A DNA stretch of 64,000 nt from Anaerostipes sp. 992a (GTDB lineage Bacteria; Bacillota; Clostridia; Lachnospirales; Lachnospiraceae), in NCBI RefSeq assembly GCF_001940245.1, contig NZ_MJIG01000003.1, positions 468,001 to 532,000 on the forward strand, written 5' to 3'. The translations under genes and the position numbers were made by a program. Numbering within the stretch: the first letter of the stretch is position 1; the number at the start of each line of letters is the position of its first letter. Of the stretch, positions 37,170 to 45,679 are shown piece after piece. The notes under the pieces were generated by a model that made no database searches, was not told the origin of the DNA, and saw nothing but the letters and a program-made list of their open reading frames with translations.

Positions 37170-37451
37170 ATGGCTCAGTATTCAAAGCTGATTACACCAC
37201 AGGTATACAGATCTTTGTTTGTCAATACTTTGGATTTATCAAAATTACCTTCTTATGTGTCGGTCAGTGTCCCCATGTACGCTATTTGTGGGAGCAAAGA
37301 AGTGAAGGATATGAAACTCTCTTTGAAGTTACTGTCTGAAAATCCACATTGCAAATCGGTGATACTTCAAAAGGCAAATCACGATTTTCCGATGAGGAAC
37401 GCTGAAGAACTAAACAAAATATTGGCTGAAATATGCATAAAAACTGTTTAA
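37170..37451 (+). pseudogene. Alpha/beta hydrolase C-terminal fragment
   Basis: 93 codons with the layout of an alpha/beta hydrolase C-terminus: VSVPMYAICGSKEVKDMK (after strand 7) and KANHDFPMRNAEELNKIL, where the histidine would be the catalytic one. The nucleophile region is absent. The 5' edge is fused to transposase debris. Confidence 0.55.
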
Positions 37452-37493
37452 CTGTTTGCTGGATTATTAGCTCAAAGATAAGCTGTTTGGATA

Positions 37494-37545
37494 TTGACTA
37501 CTATTATGGGAATAGATATACTGGTATTAGTGACCATATGGTCAC
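37494..37545 (+). promoter_or_regulatory. TetR gene promoter with palindromic operator
   Basis: TTGACT (37494-37499) and TATACT (37517-37522), 17 bases apart. The perfect 16-bp palindrome GTGACCATATGGTCAC (37530-37545) sits at the expected start of transcription, with outer ATT/AAT arms extending the symmetry. Placement suggests autorepression by the TetR protein encoded 14 bases downstream. Confidence 0.75.
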
Positions 37546-37558
37546 CAATGGAGGAAAT

Positions 37559-38182
37559 ATGCCTACAAGATTGTTTTTTGAATTAAGCACTGATAAAAAA
37601 GCACAGATTGTTGATGCGGGAATATCTGAGTTTTCTGAGTATGGGTATGAAAACAGTTCTACTAATCGAATTGTAAAAAAATCTGGAATTAGTAAAGGTA
37701 GTCTATTCAAATACTTTCCAACCAAAGAAGATTTATACTTTTTCTTACTTGATACAGTTACAACTGAACTTACTGAATCCTTAGAAAAAGATGCTGCAGC
37801 TCTTTCAACAAAATTGTTTCAAAGAGTTATTGAGTATTCTATCTTAGAATTTTCGTGGTATATCAAGAATCCTGAAAAATCAAGATTGGTAATAGGAGCT
37901 TTTGCAAAAAGAGATACTGAGATTTATCGAAAGACCATAGAAAGGTACGGCATAATGGAGTCAGATATATATTACAAATTGCTTGAAGAGGTTGATTTGA
38001 GCAACTTCCGCTGTGATAGACAGAAAGCGGTTGACATATTGAAATGGTTCCTAAAAGGTTTTAATGAGGATTTCTTGCAACACATTCAAAATAGTAATAG
38101 CTCATTTGAATCTTTGCAACGTGAATATGTGCAAAGTTTAACAGAACATATGGAAATATTGGAGAACGGGCTTTGGAAGTAG
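37559..38182 (+). CDS. TetR/AcrR family transcriptional regulator
   Basis: 207-residue repressor. N-terminal HTH (residues about 10-55: KAQIVDAGISEFSEYGYENSSTNRIVKKSG and SKGSLFKYFPTKEDLY in parts) is canonical, followed by a helical ligand/dimerisation domain. ATG 37559 follows GGAGG; the longer open frame from 37433 lies in the fragment upstream and lacks an SD. It probably binds the palindrome at 37530. The next gene, an alpha/beta hydrolase, was likely its target but is decayed. Confidence 0.9.
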   Translation: MPTRLFFELSTDKKAQIVDAGISEFSEYGYENSSTNRIVKKSGISKGSLFKYFPTKEDLYFFLLDTVTTELTESLEKDAAALSTKLFQRVIEYSILEFSWYIKNPEKSRLVIGAFAKRDTEIYRKTIERYGIMESDIYYKLLEEVDLSNFRCDRQKAVDILKWFLKGFNEDFLQHIQNSNSSFESLQREYVQSLTEHMEILENGLWK

Positions 38183-38197
38183 GAGGCAACTGAAATT

Positions 38198-38560
38198 ATG
38201 CTTTGGAATGCAAAAAATGGCAGTGTCCGCATTGGTGATACGGATATGTACTATGTATCTTTTGGAAAGGGAACAGATAATCTAATTATGCTTCCTGGGT
38301 TGGGGGACGGATTGACAACAGTTAAGGGAATGATTGCACAATATCTAGCGATTGATTATCCTGACTTAGTTGAGAAACTTGTGTTGGCAGTAACTTTGTC
38401 GAAATAAAATGAACTGATACAGAATGTTGTTGGCAATTGGATTTTAATGGCAGAGCATAACGATTATAAAAACCTGATGACTTTAGCAGATTTATCATAC
38501 AGGCAAAGTCTTGTATATATCATAATGCTTATCCAAGTAAGATATCCATTGATCTATTAA
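38198..38560 (+). pseudogene. Alpha/beta hydrolase pseudogene
   Basis: It begins MLWNAKNGSVRIGDTDMYYVSFGKGTDNL and reaches LPGLGDGLTTVKG, then jumps to MIAQYLAIDYPDLVEKLVLAVT. The nucleophile-elbow region expected between these is deleted. A stop at 38405 is followed by readable remnants such as ELIQNVVGNW up to about 38558. SD GGAGG is intact. A decayed hydrolase downstream of its TetR gene. Confidence 0.65.
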
Positions 38561-38599
38561 TTTCAAGGTGATATTTCCTTTTGTTGGAATTTTGGTATA

Positions 38600-38785
38600 T
38601 ACATTTCTCCGTGATATGGCAGTAACAAGTTACTATACATAGAAGTATTTTTGTTTTGCAATTATGGGCTGTTCAAGACAGAATATCAAAAGGTTGGCGT
38701 TAGCTCTTGGAAAGAAAGGATTTGTCCGTTTGTTGTTAGGAGTGAATAATTCAGTCCTTATAGAATTAACTGACAAAGTCGATCA
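38600..38785 (+). pseudogene. MarR-family regulator fragment
   Basis: The translation MGCSRQNIKRLALALGKKGFVRLL with NNSVLIELTDKV matches the recognition helix and wing of MarR regulators. Only the middle of the domain remains, starting near DMAVTSYY and with an in-frame stop before ATG 38664. Confidence 0.5.
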
Positions 38786-38787
38786 AT

Positions 38788-39666
38788 ATGATAAAGAAAG
38801 CGAGAAAAAGAAAAATGTTTATTGTAATAGGTACTTTGCTTGTTATAGTTGGTGCATTAATGATATGGTTGAACATTTCTTATTCACCTGTTAAAAAACA
38901 ATTTCAAAATGATATAACTGCTCTTTTGAGCGAAAATCGATTATCAGTCGATAATGATATGTTTACAGATAAGGACTTTTCTCATTTACCGACAGTCGTT
39001 CAAAAATATATAGAGAATTGCGGTTATATTGGAACACCGAAAATGTCTTATCTGAAAATGGAATATCACAATGTTGATTTTTCGCAGGGTAAAAATGGTC
39101 CTACTTTGACAATTGATTATATACAGTACAACTTTATAAGTAAGCCTTGCAGAATGGCACTCATTGACAGCAGTATGTTTGGTATTCCATTCGAGGGCTA
39201 CGACTACTATCAAAACGGTACGGGCGGCATGAAAGGCGTGATTGCAAAAGTTATTACATTGTTTGACCAAACAGGAGCAGATATGGATAAGGCTTGTTTG
39301 GCCACTTTTCTTGCAGAAAGCTTATTCGCTCCCACCATTCTATTGCAGGATTATATTTCATTTGAAGAAATAAGTGATTTTGAAGTGAGAGCAACAATAA
39401 CTTATGGAGGACAAACGACAAGTGGTATCTTTACCTTCAATGAACAGTATGAAATGATTTCTTTTACCACAAACGACAGAGCTGCTACAGGAACGGACGG
39501 GAGTATGGAATATATACCGTGGTCTGCAATTTGCAGTGATTATCAGCTTTATGAAAATGGTATTAAGCACCCTACAAAGTTTAAAGCTGTTTGGAATTAT
39601 CCCGATGCGGATTTTGTTTACTTTGACGGTATTATCAGTGATGTGGCTTATGGGTATGCTGAATAG
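38788..39666 (+). CDS. Membrane-anchored protein, DUF6544-like
   Basis: 292-residue protein with an N-terminal anchor (about residues 10-31) and a large extracytoplasmic domain containing LPTVVQKYIENCGYIG, GIPFEGYDYYQNGTGGMKG and a C-terminal AVWNYPDADFVYFDG. It resembles DUF6544-type proteins of unknown function; the name is tentative. The ATG lies in the tail of the MarR fragment, with GAAAGCGAG nearby and no strong SD. The frame is intact over the expected length. Confidence 0.6.
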   Translation: MIKKARKRKMFIVIGTLLVIVGALMIWLNISYSPVKKQFQNDITALLSENRLSVDNDMFTDKDFSHLPTVVQKYIENCGYIGTPKMSYLKMEYHNVDFSQGKNGPTLTIDYIQYNFISKPCRMALIDSSMFGIPFEGYDYYQNGTGGMKGVIAKVITLFDQTGADMDKACLATFLAESLFAPTILLQDYISFEEISDFEVRATITYGGQTTSGIFTFNEQYEMISFTTNDRAATGTDGSMEYIPWSAICSDYQLYENGIKHPTKFKAVWNYPDADFVYFDGIISDVAYGYAE

Positions 39667-39847
39667 AATACAGACCTATAAGGAAATAGTTGCTTTTTGA
39701 TTGGATTGTTGCTGCACATTTTCTTTCATTGCGCATCATTTCGTATTTGCTACGCTAAGTAGCATAAATGTAATCGGCTGTTTCTTGTGAAATTCCTGCA
39801 AAATTGCTATGATAAGCCTGAAAATAAAAAACAAGGGGGACTCAAAA

Positions 39848-40270
39848 ATGAGTTTAGGAGAAAAAATCAGAGAAGAACGAAAGAAAGCAGGTCTTTCGCA
39901 GGAGCAGCTTGCTGAAAAGTTAAATGTGTCCAGACAGGCAATTACCAAATGGGAAACTGACAGAGGCATTCCAGATGTTGCCAATCTGATTGCAATCAGT
40001 GATGAATTTGGGTTGAGCTTGGACGAGCTGATTAAGGGGGATATTGCTGTAAAAAAGAAAATTATTGCCGATAGCTCTGCTAAGAAGTGGCACATATTGG
40101 TTATCGTATACTTAGTGGCTATCGTGGCATATGTTACATATTTCGCAATTTGCCATAAAATTTTAATGATTGGTTTTTTGATTGCAACACTGTTTATGCT
40201 GTTCTTTGAACTGAGAATTTTTATTAAAGAGAAAATATATCGTCAGGGCAAAGAAACAGCGACAATATAA
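39848..40270 (+). CDS. XRE-family regulator with membrane domain
   Basis: 140-residue protein: N-terminal HTH_3 (residues 1-65, LSQEQLAEKLNVSRQAITKWE) fused to two C-terminal hydrophobic segments (about 83-104 and 107-124). Such membrane-tethered XRE proteins are common next to transport genes in Clostridia. ATG 39848 with AAGGGGG at 39833-39839. No obvious partner gene remains nearby. Confidence 0.85.
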   Translation: MSLGEKIREERKKAGLSQEQLAEKLNVSRQAITKWETDRGIPDVANLIAISDEFGLSLDELIKGDIAVKKKIIADSSAKKWHILVIVYLVAIVAYVTYFAICHKILMIGFLIATLFMLFFELRIFIKEKIYRQGKETATI

Positions 40271-40347
40271 GCAAAATTGGAAACTAGAAATTTACCGAAT
40301 GTGCATATGAAGTGAAATAATAAATAGTACAAAAACAGTATTTAAAT

Positions 40348-40449
40348 ATGAAACCATTAGGCATACTGGAAGAAATAAAGGACAGTATAGAAAATGTGTT
40401 TGGAAAAGCTTATGAATTTTCTGATATTGTAACGGATGAAGATTTTTAG
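40348..40449 (+). pseudogene. Small ORF fragment
   Basis: 33 codons, MKPLGILEEIKDSIENVFGK onward, ending TDEDF. No SD and no recognised family. Lies in a 410-base stretch of decayed sequence between the XRE and TetR genes. Confidence 0.25.
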
Positions 40450-40541
40450 TTCGTGTTTTTAAGGAGTTTGGGTCGATATAGGCGTTGTATCTCTGATTTT
40501 ACGCAGGAAAACATATGTCAGACGTATTATGAAGGAGTGAG

Positions 40542-40676
40542 AAAAAAGCATTTATCATTTATGGTACCAATTATGGAACAACAGAAAAATATGCGAAAGA
40601 ACTGGAAAGAAGAACAGGGATGCCGGCAGTTTCCTATGAGCATGTAACAATACCTGCAATTTGTAAATCGGAGTAA
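40542..40676 (+). pseudogene. Flavodoxin N-terminal fragment
   Basis: A frame without a start reads KAFIIYGTNYGTTEKYAKELERR and continues to SYEHV, the FMN-binding first loop of a flavodoxin. It stops at 40676; the rest of the gene is missing. Confidence 0.5.
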
Positions 40677-40682
40677 AAGTAT

Positions 40683-41261
40683 ATGTATGATGAAACTCAA
40701 TTAAAAATTATAGATGCTACAATGACACTTATTATTGAGAAGGGCTATTCCGGAGCAACCACAAAAAATATTGCAAAATTAGCGGGGGTCAACGAAAGCA
40801 CCATCTTCAGGCGGTTTGACGGAAAAAAAGAAATAGTGATAGCTGCTATGGAGTTACCAAAGTGGAATCCTGGATTATCAGAGAGTGATTTTACCTATCA
40901 TGGAGATTTAGAAGAGGATTTAACTTCCTTTTCCCGGATTTATATGAGCAAGGTGACACCACAGATGGTAAAGATATCCATTGGTCTCAGGTCAGCGGAG
41001 CTTGAAGGGGCAGCACTACCTGGAATTATGAAAGTACCGATGGTTTTCAAAAAAGTATTGATGAATTACTTTACGCAAATGATTGCTAATGGAAACATGC
41101 GTGATTGTAATGTTGAGAGCATTTCTTTACAGTTTATCGCCATGAATTTTGGGTATATCTTTCTGGATGCTTCCTTTGGTGACAAATTGGTTGGTGTTTC
41201 AAAAGAGGAATATATCAGAAACAGTATCAGGGTTTTTGTATCAGGTATCCGTGAAAAATAG
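40683..41261 (+). CDS. TetR/AcrR family transcriptional regulator
   Basis: 192-residue regulator with a complete N-terminal HTH (DATMTLIIEKGYSGATTKNIAKLAG and STIFRRFDGKKEIV) and a helical C-terminal domain. GGAG precedes the ATG. It lies 88 bases before the MBL-fold hydrolase gene, which may be its target. The upstream flavodoxin fragment suggests that its original partner was lost. Confidence 0.87.
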   Translation: MYDETQLKIIDATMTLIIEKGYSGATTKNIAKLAGVNESTIFRRFDGKKEIVIAAMELPKWNPGLSESDFTYHGDLEEDLTSFSRIYMSKVTPQMVKISIGLRSAELEGAALPGIMKVPMVFKKVLMNYFTQMIANGNMRDCNVESISLQFIAMNFGYIFLDASFGDKLVGVSKEEYIRNSIRVFVSGIREK

Positions 41262-41349
41262 AGTTTGATTTTAACGTGCTGAAGGAAAGTAAGCACGTTT
41301 AAAAATAGTTTAAATGCAAGTGAATACTTGCGTAAAGGAGGAGCAGAAG

Positions 41350-42165
41350 ATGAGGGTAAAGCAGATAAAAATTGACTTTCATGTTACACCAGAAATCAAA
41401 CGATTCGTGTATGTCTATCTTATTGAAACCAAGGAAGGGTGTGTATTGATCGACTCCGGCGTTGCAGAAAGTGAGGAAATCATCGAAACAGCAGTGATAG
41501 AAAATGGTCATCAGCCTTCTGAAATCAAAGCTGTCTTTTTGACACATGCTCATCCAGATCATATAGGTACTGCAAATTATTTTCGAGAAAAATATGGAGC
41601 AAAGATATATGCAAGCATTGGGGAACGGGCATGGATTGAGAACATTGATCTACAGTTTGCAATGCGTCCGATACCGAATTTTTATAACCTTGCAGGACAA
41701 TCCACGATTGTAGATCAGGTTGTGAAAGATGGGGATAAAATATATCTGTCAGATGACACATATATAGAGGTAATCGGAACCCCGGGACATTCTGCCGACG
41801 AGGTGTCTTATCGCATAGGAGATGTGGTTTTTATAGGGGATACTGTACCGGTCAGGGGAGATATTCCTATTTTTATTGACTTGGATGCAACTAGATATTC
41901 CTTAGCAGTTCTGGAAAAGCTGTCCGGCATTGAAAAATTCTATCCGGCATGGGATCAAACATATTCCCTGGAAATGATGAAAGAAAAATTAGCGAATGCG
42001 ACAGAGATTGTGAATGAGCTGGAAAAAATCGTTTGTGATGTAGATTGTGGAATGAATCTGGCAGTAGTAGTTGATCAAGTTTGCGAAAGATTGCATATGC
42101 CTGTATGGAAGACCAATCCATTGTTTTCCAGAACCATAGCATGTTGCAGGAGAAAGGAAGAATAG
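41350..42165 (+). CDS. MBL-fold metallo-hydrolase
   Basis: 271-residue metallo-beta-lactamase superfamily protein. Metal motif H66-A-H68-P-D70-H71 (THAHPDH), later GTPGHSADEVSY and FIGDTVP supply further ligands. Substrate unknown; the fold covers glyoxalase II-like, lactonase and RNA-processing enzymes. ATG 41350 follows AAGGAGG (41335-41341). The end, FSRTIACCRRKEE, carries an unusual CC pair. Confidence 0.87.
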   Translation: MRVKQIKIDFHVTPEIKRFVYVYLIETKEGCVLIDSGVAESEEIIETAVIENGHQPSEIKAVFLTHAHPDHIGTANYFREKYGAKIYASIGERAWIENIDLQFAMRPIPNFYNLAGQSTIVDQVVKDGDKIYLSDDTYIEVIGTPGHSADEVSYRIGDVVFIGDTVPVRGDIPIFIDLDATRYSLAVLEKLSGIEKFYPAWDQTYSLEMMKEKLANATEIVNELEKIVCDVDCGMNLAVVVDQVCERLHMPVWKTNPLFSRTIACCRRKEE

Positions 42166-42309
42166 ATATGTGTTGTTATTTATACCATCTAATTATGCTT
42201 TAAGCGTCAGTATCTAGGGGTGGCGCTAATTTGTATATAGCCAACTCTACTTTCCGTAGGTACAAAATGAATGAACTTAAGGTTATTATTATCTTGGAGG
42301 TGGAGAAAA

Positions 42310-42981
42310 ATGAACCAATATGTTACAGGTGCAGTTATTAAAGAGCTGCGCGAAAAAAATGAAATGACTCAATTACAATTAGCAGATAAGCTTGGAGTGA
42401 GTGACAAGACCATTTCAAAGTGGGAGACTGCCAAAGGATATCCGGATATCACATTGCTTGAGCCTATAGCAGAAGCTTTTTCCATATCAGTTACAGAATT
42501 GATTTCCGGAAATACGGTCTATAATTCAAATGTATCTGCAAATGTACTAAAATCCAAATTCTATATTTGTCCAATCTGCGGAAACGTGATTCACAGTATG
42601 GGAGAAGCTGTCATTCATTGTCACGGTGTTCTTATGACAGTAGCGGAGCCGGAAGAAACCGACGAGAATCATAAGATATTTATTGAGCGAACAGAGGATG
42701 AGTATTATGTTCGCATAGAGCATAATATGACAAAAAATCATTATATATCTTTTATGGCTGCTGAATCTTCTGACAGAATACAGATGGTAAAGCTTTATCC
42801 GGAGGGAAATGCAGAGACAAGATTTAAGATAAGTGGAGTAAAAAGAATTTTATTCTACTGTAACCGGGACGGGTTGTTTTATATAGATCCTGTGAAAGGA
42901 ATCGATGATAAAGAAAGTGGCTATGATGATGCCCGGGAGAGAAGAGAATTAGAGATAACTGCCAAAATTCTATTTGGATAG
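42310..42981 (+). CDS. XRE regulator fused to desulfoferrodoxin-like domain
   Basis: 223-residue fusion. Residues 1-65 are an HTH_3 domain (MTQLQLADKLGVSDKTISKWE). From about residue 83 the protein has FYICPICGNVIHSMG (C87, C90) and an H-rich tail (HCHG, RIEHNMTKNHYISF) resembling superoxide reductase/desulfoferrodoxin, ending in a CNRDGLFYID segment. A redox- or metal-sensing regulator is inferred; no partner gene is certain. SD GGAGGTGGAG before ATG 42310. Confidence 0.8.
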   Translation: MNQYVTGAVIKELREKNEMTQLQLADKLGVSDKTISKWETAKGYPDITLLEPIAEAFSISVTELISGNTVYNSNVSANVLKSKFYICPICGNVIHSMGEAVIHCHGVLMTVAEPEETDENHKIFIERTEDEYYVRIEHNMTKNHYISFMAAESSDRIQMVKLYPEGNAETRFKISGVKRILFYCNRDGLFYIDPVKGIDDKESGYDDARERRELEITAKILFG

Positions 42982-42999
42982 TCATGGAGGAAATCAGCT

Positions 43000-43806
43000 A
43001 TGGATAATATGACTGCTAAGGTAAGCTGCTTTGCCAGAGCTTATCATTATAACAATAGCCAAGTGCACATTTTTAAAGATAGTTTTGCAGAGCTTCTTTT
43101 GGGAGACGAATATGAACAAATCGCACAAAATATGATAAATGGAATTCGTTTTTTCCTTCCCGGTTTTGCTGGAACCAAGGAAGAAGGATTAAGACTGATC
43201 GTAGATAAACAACTTTCACCTTCCGTACTTGGAAGAAGTGCTTTTTGTGAAAAAATGTTGGAAAAGGAGAAAGGTCTTGGATGTAAACAATATATAATAT
43301 TTGCATCCGGTTATGACACATATTCATTGAGAAATCAGGATAAAGCCTTTTCTGTTTTTGTTCCTTGTAATTTGGAAGAGATAACCTGGAAAGAAAAATT
43401 GCTTCAAGCAGGCTATATATCAACACAGAAATCATTCGGGAGCCTTTTAGGAATAAGCTATTATCTCAGTAAGGAAGAATTTAAATCACTTCTTCAAACG
43501 GTAAGTGAATTAATGGTGGATGGTTCTGTAATCTGCTTTGATTATCCATCTGAGGATGAAAGCAGGGAAACAAAGACAAATAAGATGCTGGCTATGGGAG
43601 CCGGCGAACAGATGAAAGCAATGTACTCTGATTTAGAATTAGAAGAGTTATTGTCGAGTTGCGGATTTGAAATAGCTATACATTTGAATCATGATGAAAT
43701 GACGAGACAATATTTTTCCGATTACAATAATTACAATAGTGAATATTCAATGAAAGCACCAATTGGTATTGGTTATGTTTTAGCAGAAAGGAAAACAGAT
43801 AGGTAA
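43000..43806 (+). CDS. SAM-dependent methyltransferase (LCM-like) with internal deletion
   Basis: 268-residue member of the leucine carboxyl methyltransferase-like superfamily: TAKVSCFARAYHYNNS start, IVDKQLSPSVLGRSAF, YIIFASGYDTYSLRNQ and the C-terminal GIGYVLAERK. In relatives about 25-30 residues with the acidic SAM-ribose contact (ELDLP region) separate SVF from VPCNL; here they are directly joined, an in-frame deletion. Activity is therefore doubtful. SD GGAGG upstream of ATG 43000. Confidence 0.72.
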   Translation: MDNMTAKVSCFARAYHYNNSQVHIFKDSFAELLLGDEYEQIAQNMINGIRFFLPGFAGTKEEGLRLIVDKQLSPSVLGRSAFCEKMLEKEKGLGCKQYIIFASGYDTYSLRNQDKAFSVFVPCNLEEITWKEKLLQAGYISTQKSFGSLLGISYYLSKEEFKSLLQTVSELMVDGSVICFDYPSEDESRETKTNKMLAMGAGEQMKAMYSDLELEELLSSCGFEIAIHLNHDEMTRQYFSDYNNYNSEYSMKAPIGIGYVLAERKTDR

Positions 43807-43808
43807 AC

Positions 43809-44250
43809 ATGGATTATTACAAAATGATTTTCAAACGCGAGAAACGATTTCGAATGAAGAATTAAGCGAGTTAAAAGCCTTTACAGATAGTGTAGTTCCA
43901 TTGGATGACGAAATCCGGTTTAAAATTAAAATAGTTCCGGAGACAGAGACAACATGTAATCGTGGAGCTGAGTACTGTATTGAATTCTATAGTGAAGAAA
44001 AGGGAAATTACCTTAGAAATTTATGCCGGTTGACAAGATTCGGTACTATAATAAAATTGATATTGGTATTTTTTTGTTTCTGTTAGAAACCTGTCTTGAA
44101 CACAAAGGGGATTCATATAAGGGGATTCAGTTCTATGAAGATGCATCTGATGAAGTGGAAAGAGTTGTTGTCGCAAAGTATGAGATTTCGCAACAACTGA
44201 ATGGTAATAGAAGGAATTCGGTAAATTTGTCTCTATTTATTTCTAATTGT
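43809..44250 (+). pseudogene. Nitroreductase-family pseudogene
   Basis: Starts MDYYKMIFKREK, then shifts frame near 43850 to read NEELSELKAFTDSVVPLDDE and IVPETETTCNRGAEYCIEFYS, characteristic of a nitroreductase family in Clostridia. After GNYLRN about half the gene is missing, and the next frame gives PVDKIRYYNKIDIGIFLFLL, the C-terminal signature. At least one frameshift and one large deletion. Confidence 0.65.
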
Positions 44251-44257
44251 CTTTTTC

Positions 44258-44286
44258 TTGACATAAAATCTTCTTTTTTATACTAT
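44258..44286 (+). promoter_or_regulatory. Promoter of the nucleobase permease gene
   Basis: Perfect -35 TTGACA (44258-44263) and TACTAT (44281-44286) with 17-base spacing. No purine riboswitch is recognisable in the short leader. Confidence 0.55.
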
Positions 44287-44334
44287 ATAAAAGAGACGTA
44301 ATTGCATGAAGATAAAAAGGAAAGGTTTAAATGT

Positions 44335-45666
44335 ATGAATGAAAAAAACAGTAGTGTAAACAATATTTATCGATTAGAGGGACGAGTGCCAATTGTCAAG
44401 GCAATTCCATTCGGACTGCAGCATATTTTGGCCATGTTTGTAGCCAATCTGACGCCAATTACCATTATTGCAGCAGCAGGAGGGCTTTCTCAGGGCGAGA
44501 TTGCAGTGCTGCTGCAAAATGCTATGTTCATGGCAGGAATCGCCACATTGATCCAGCTATATCCAGCGTGGAAGGTTGGTTCAGGTCTTCCTATTGTCAT
44601 GGGAGTCAGTTTTACCTTTGTAACCGTATTAAGTGCTGTGGCAGCTAATTATGGCTACCCAACGGTTATCGGTGCAGTGTTGGCAGGAGGAATTTTTGAA
44701 GGAACCTTAGGGCTTCTTGCAAAATATTGGAGAAGAATCATTGCTCCTATTGTAGCGGCTTCTGTCGTAACAGCCATTGGGCTTTCTTTGTTCTCCGTAG
44801 GGGCCAGATCCTTTGGTGGAGGTTATGCAGAAGATTTTGGCTCCGCACAAAATTTACTTTTAGGAGCCATTACATTGGTTGTCTGTCTGGCATGGAATTG
44901 TTTTGCAAAAGGATATTTAAAGCAACTTTCTGTATTGGTCGGGCTGATCGTAGGCTATATTGCAGCCATCTTTATGGGAAAAGTAGATTTATCCGTTATT
45001 TTTGCAAATGGATTTGTTTCCCTGCCAAAGATTTTACCATATGCACCAGAATTTAATCTGAATGCGATTATTTCTGTTTGTATCATTTATCTTGTATCAT
45101 CAGCGGAAACCATTGGAGATACAACTGCAATGGTATCTACAGGATTAAATAGGGATATTACCGATAAGGAAATATCTGGATCTCTTGGATGTGATGGATA
45201 TGCATCTGCCATCTCTTCTTTATTAGGATGCCCTCCAGTAACCTCTTTCTCACAGAATGTTGGTCTGATCGCCATGACAAAAGTTGTCAATCGATTTACC
45301 ATTATGACAGGTGCGGTATGTATGATCATTGCAGGATTATTGCCACCAGTTGGTAACTTTTTCGCCTCCTTGCCGGAAGCTGTATTAGGAGGATGTACGA
45401 TCATGATGTTCGGTACTATCTTTACCTCTGGAATACAGATGTTATCCAAAGCCGGATTTACACAGAGAAATATTACTATTGCAGCACTTTCTTTGTCTAT
45501 TGGAGTTGGATTTACGCAGGCAAGTGAGATTGATCTTTGGAAAATTTTCCCTGAGATGGTGCAGTCCGTATTCGCAGCAAATGTAGTAGCTGTGGTATTT
45601 GTGGCAGCGATTATCCTGAATCTGGTTTTACCGAAGAACATGGAAGTGGAGAAAATCCAGAAGTAA
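44335..45666 (+). CDS. NCS2-family nucleobase permease (uracil/xanthine type)
   Basis: 443-residue membrane transporter with about 12-14 hydrophobic segments. Family marks include PFGLQHILAMFVANLTP, the SSAETIGDTTA substrate motif and TSFSQNVGLIAMTKV. It imports uracil, xanthine or a related base with a cation; the exact substrate cannot be read from sequence. ATG 44335 follows AAAAAGGAAAGG; an in-frame TTG at 44302 is less likely. The dehydrogenase gene follows after 13 bases. Confidence 0.9.
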   Translation: MNEKNSSVNNIYRLEGRVPIVKAIPFGLQHILAMFVANLTPITIIAAAGGLSQGEIAVLLQNAMFMAGIATLIQLYPAWKVGSGLPIVMGVSFTFVTVLSAVAANYGYPTVIGAVLAGGIFEGTLGLLAKYWRRIIAPIVAASVVTAIGLSLFSVGARSFGGGYAEDFGSAQNLLLGAITLVVCLAWNCFAKGYLKQLSVLVGLIVGYIAAIFMGKVDLSVIFANGFVSLPKILPYAPEFNLNAIISVCIIYLVSSAETIGDTTAMVSTGLNRDITDKEISGSLGCDGYASAISSLLGCPPVTSFSQNVGLIAMTKVVNRFTIMTGAVCMIIAGLLPPVGNFFASLPEAVLGGCTIMMFGTIFTSGIQMLSKAGFTQRNITIAALSLSIGVGFTQASEIDLWKIFPEMVQSVFAANVVAVVFVAAIILNLVLPKNMEVEKIQK

Positions 45667-45679
45667 AAGAGAATAACAA

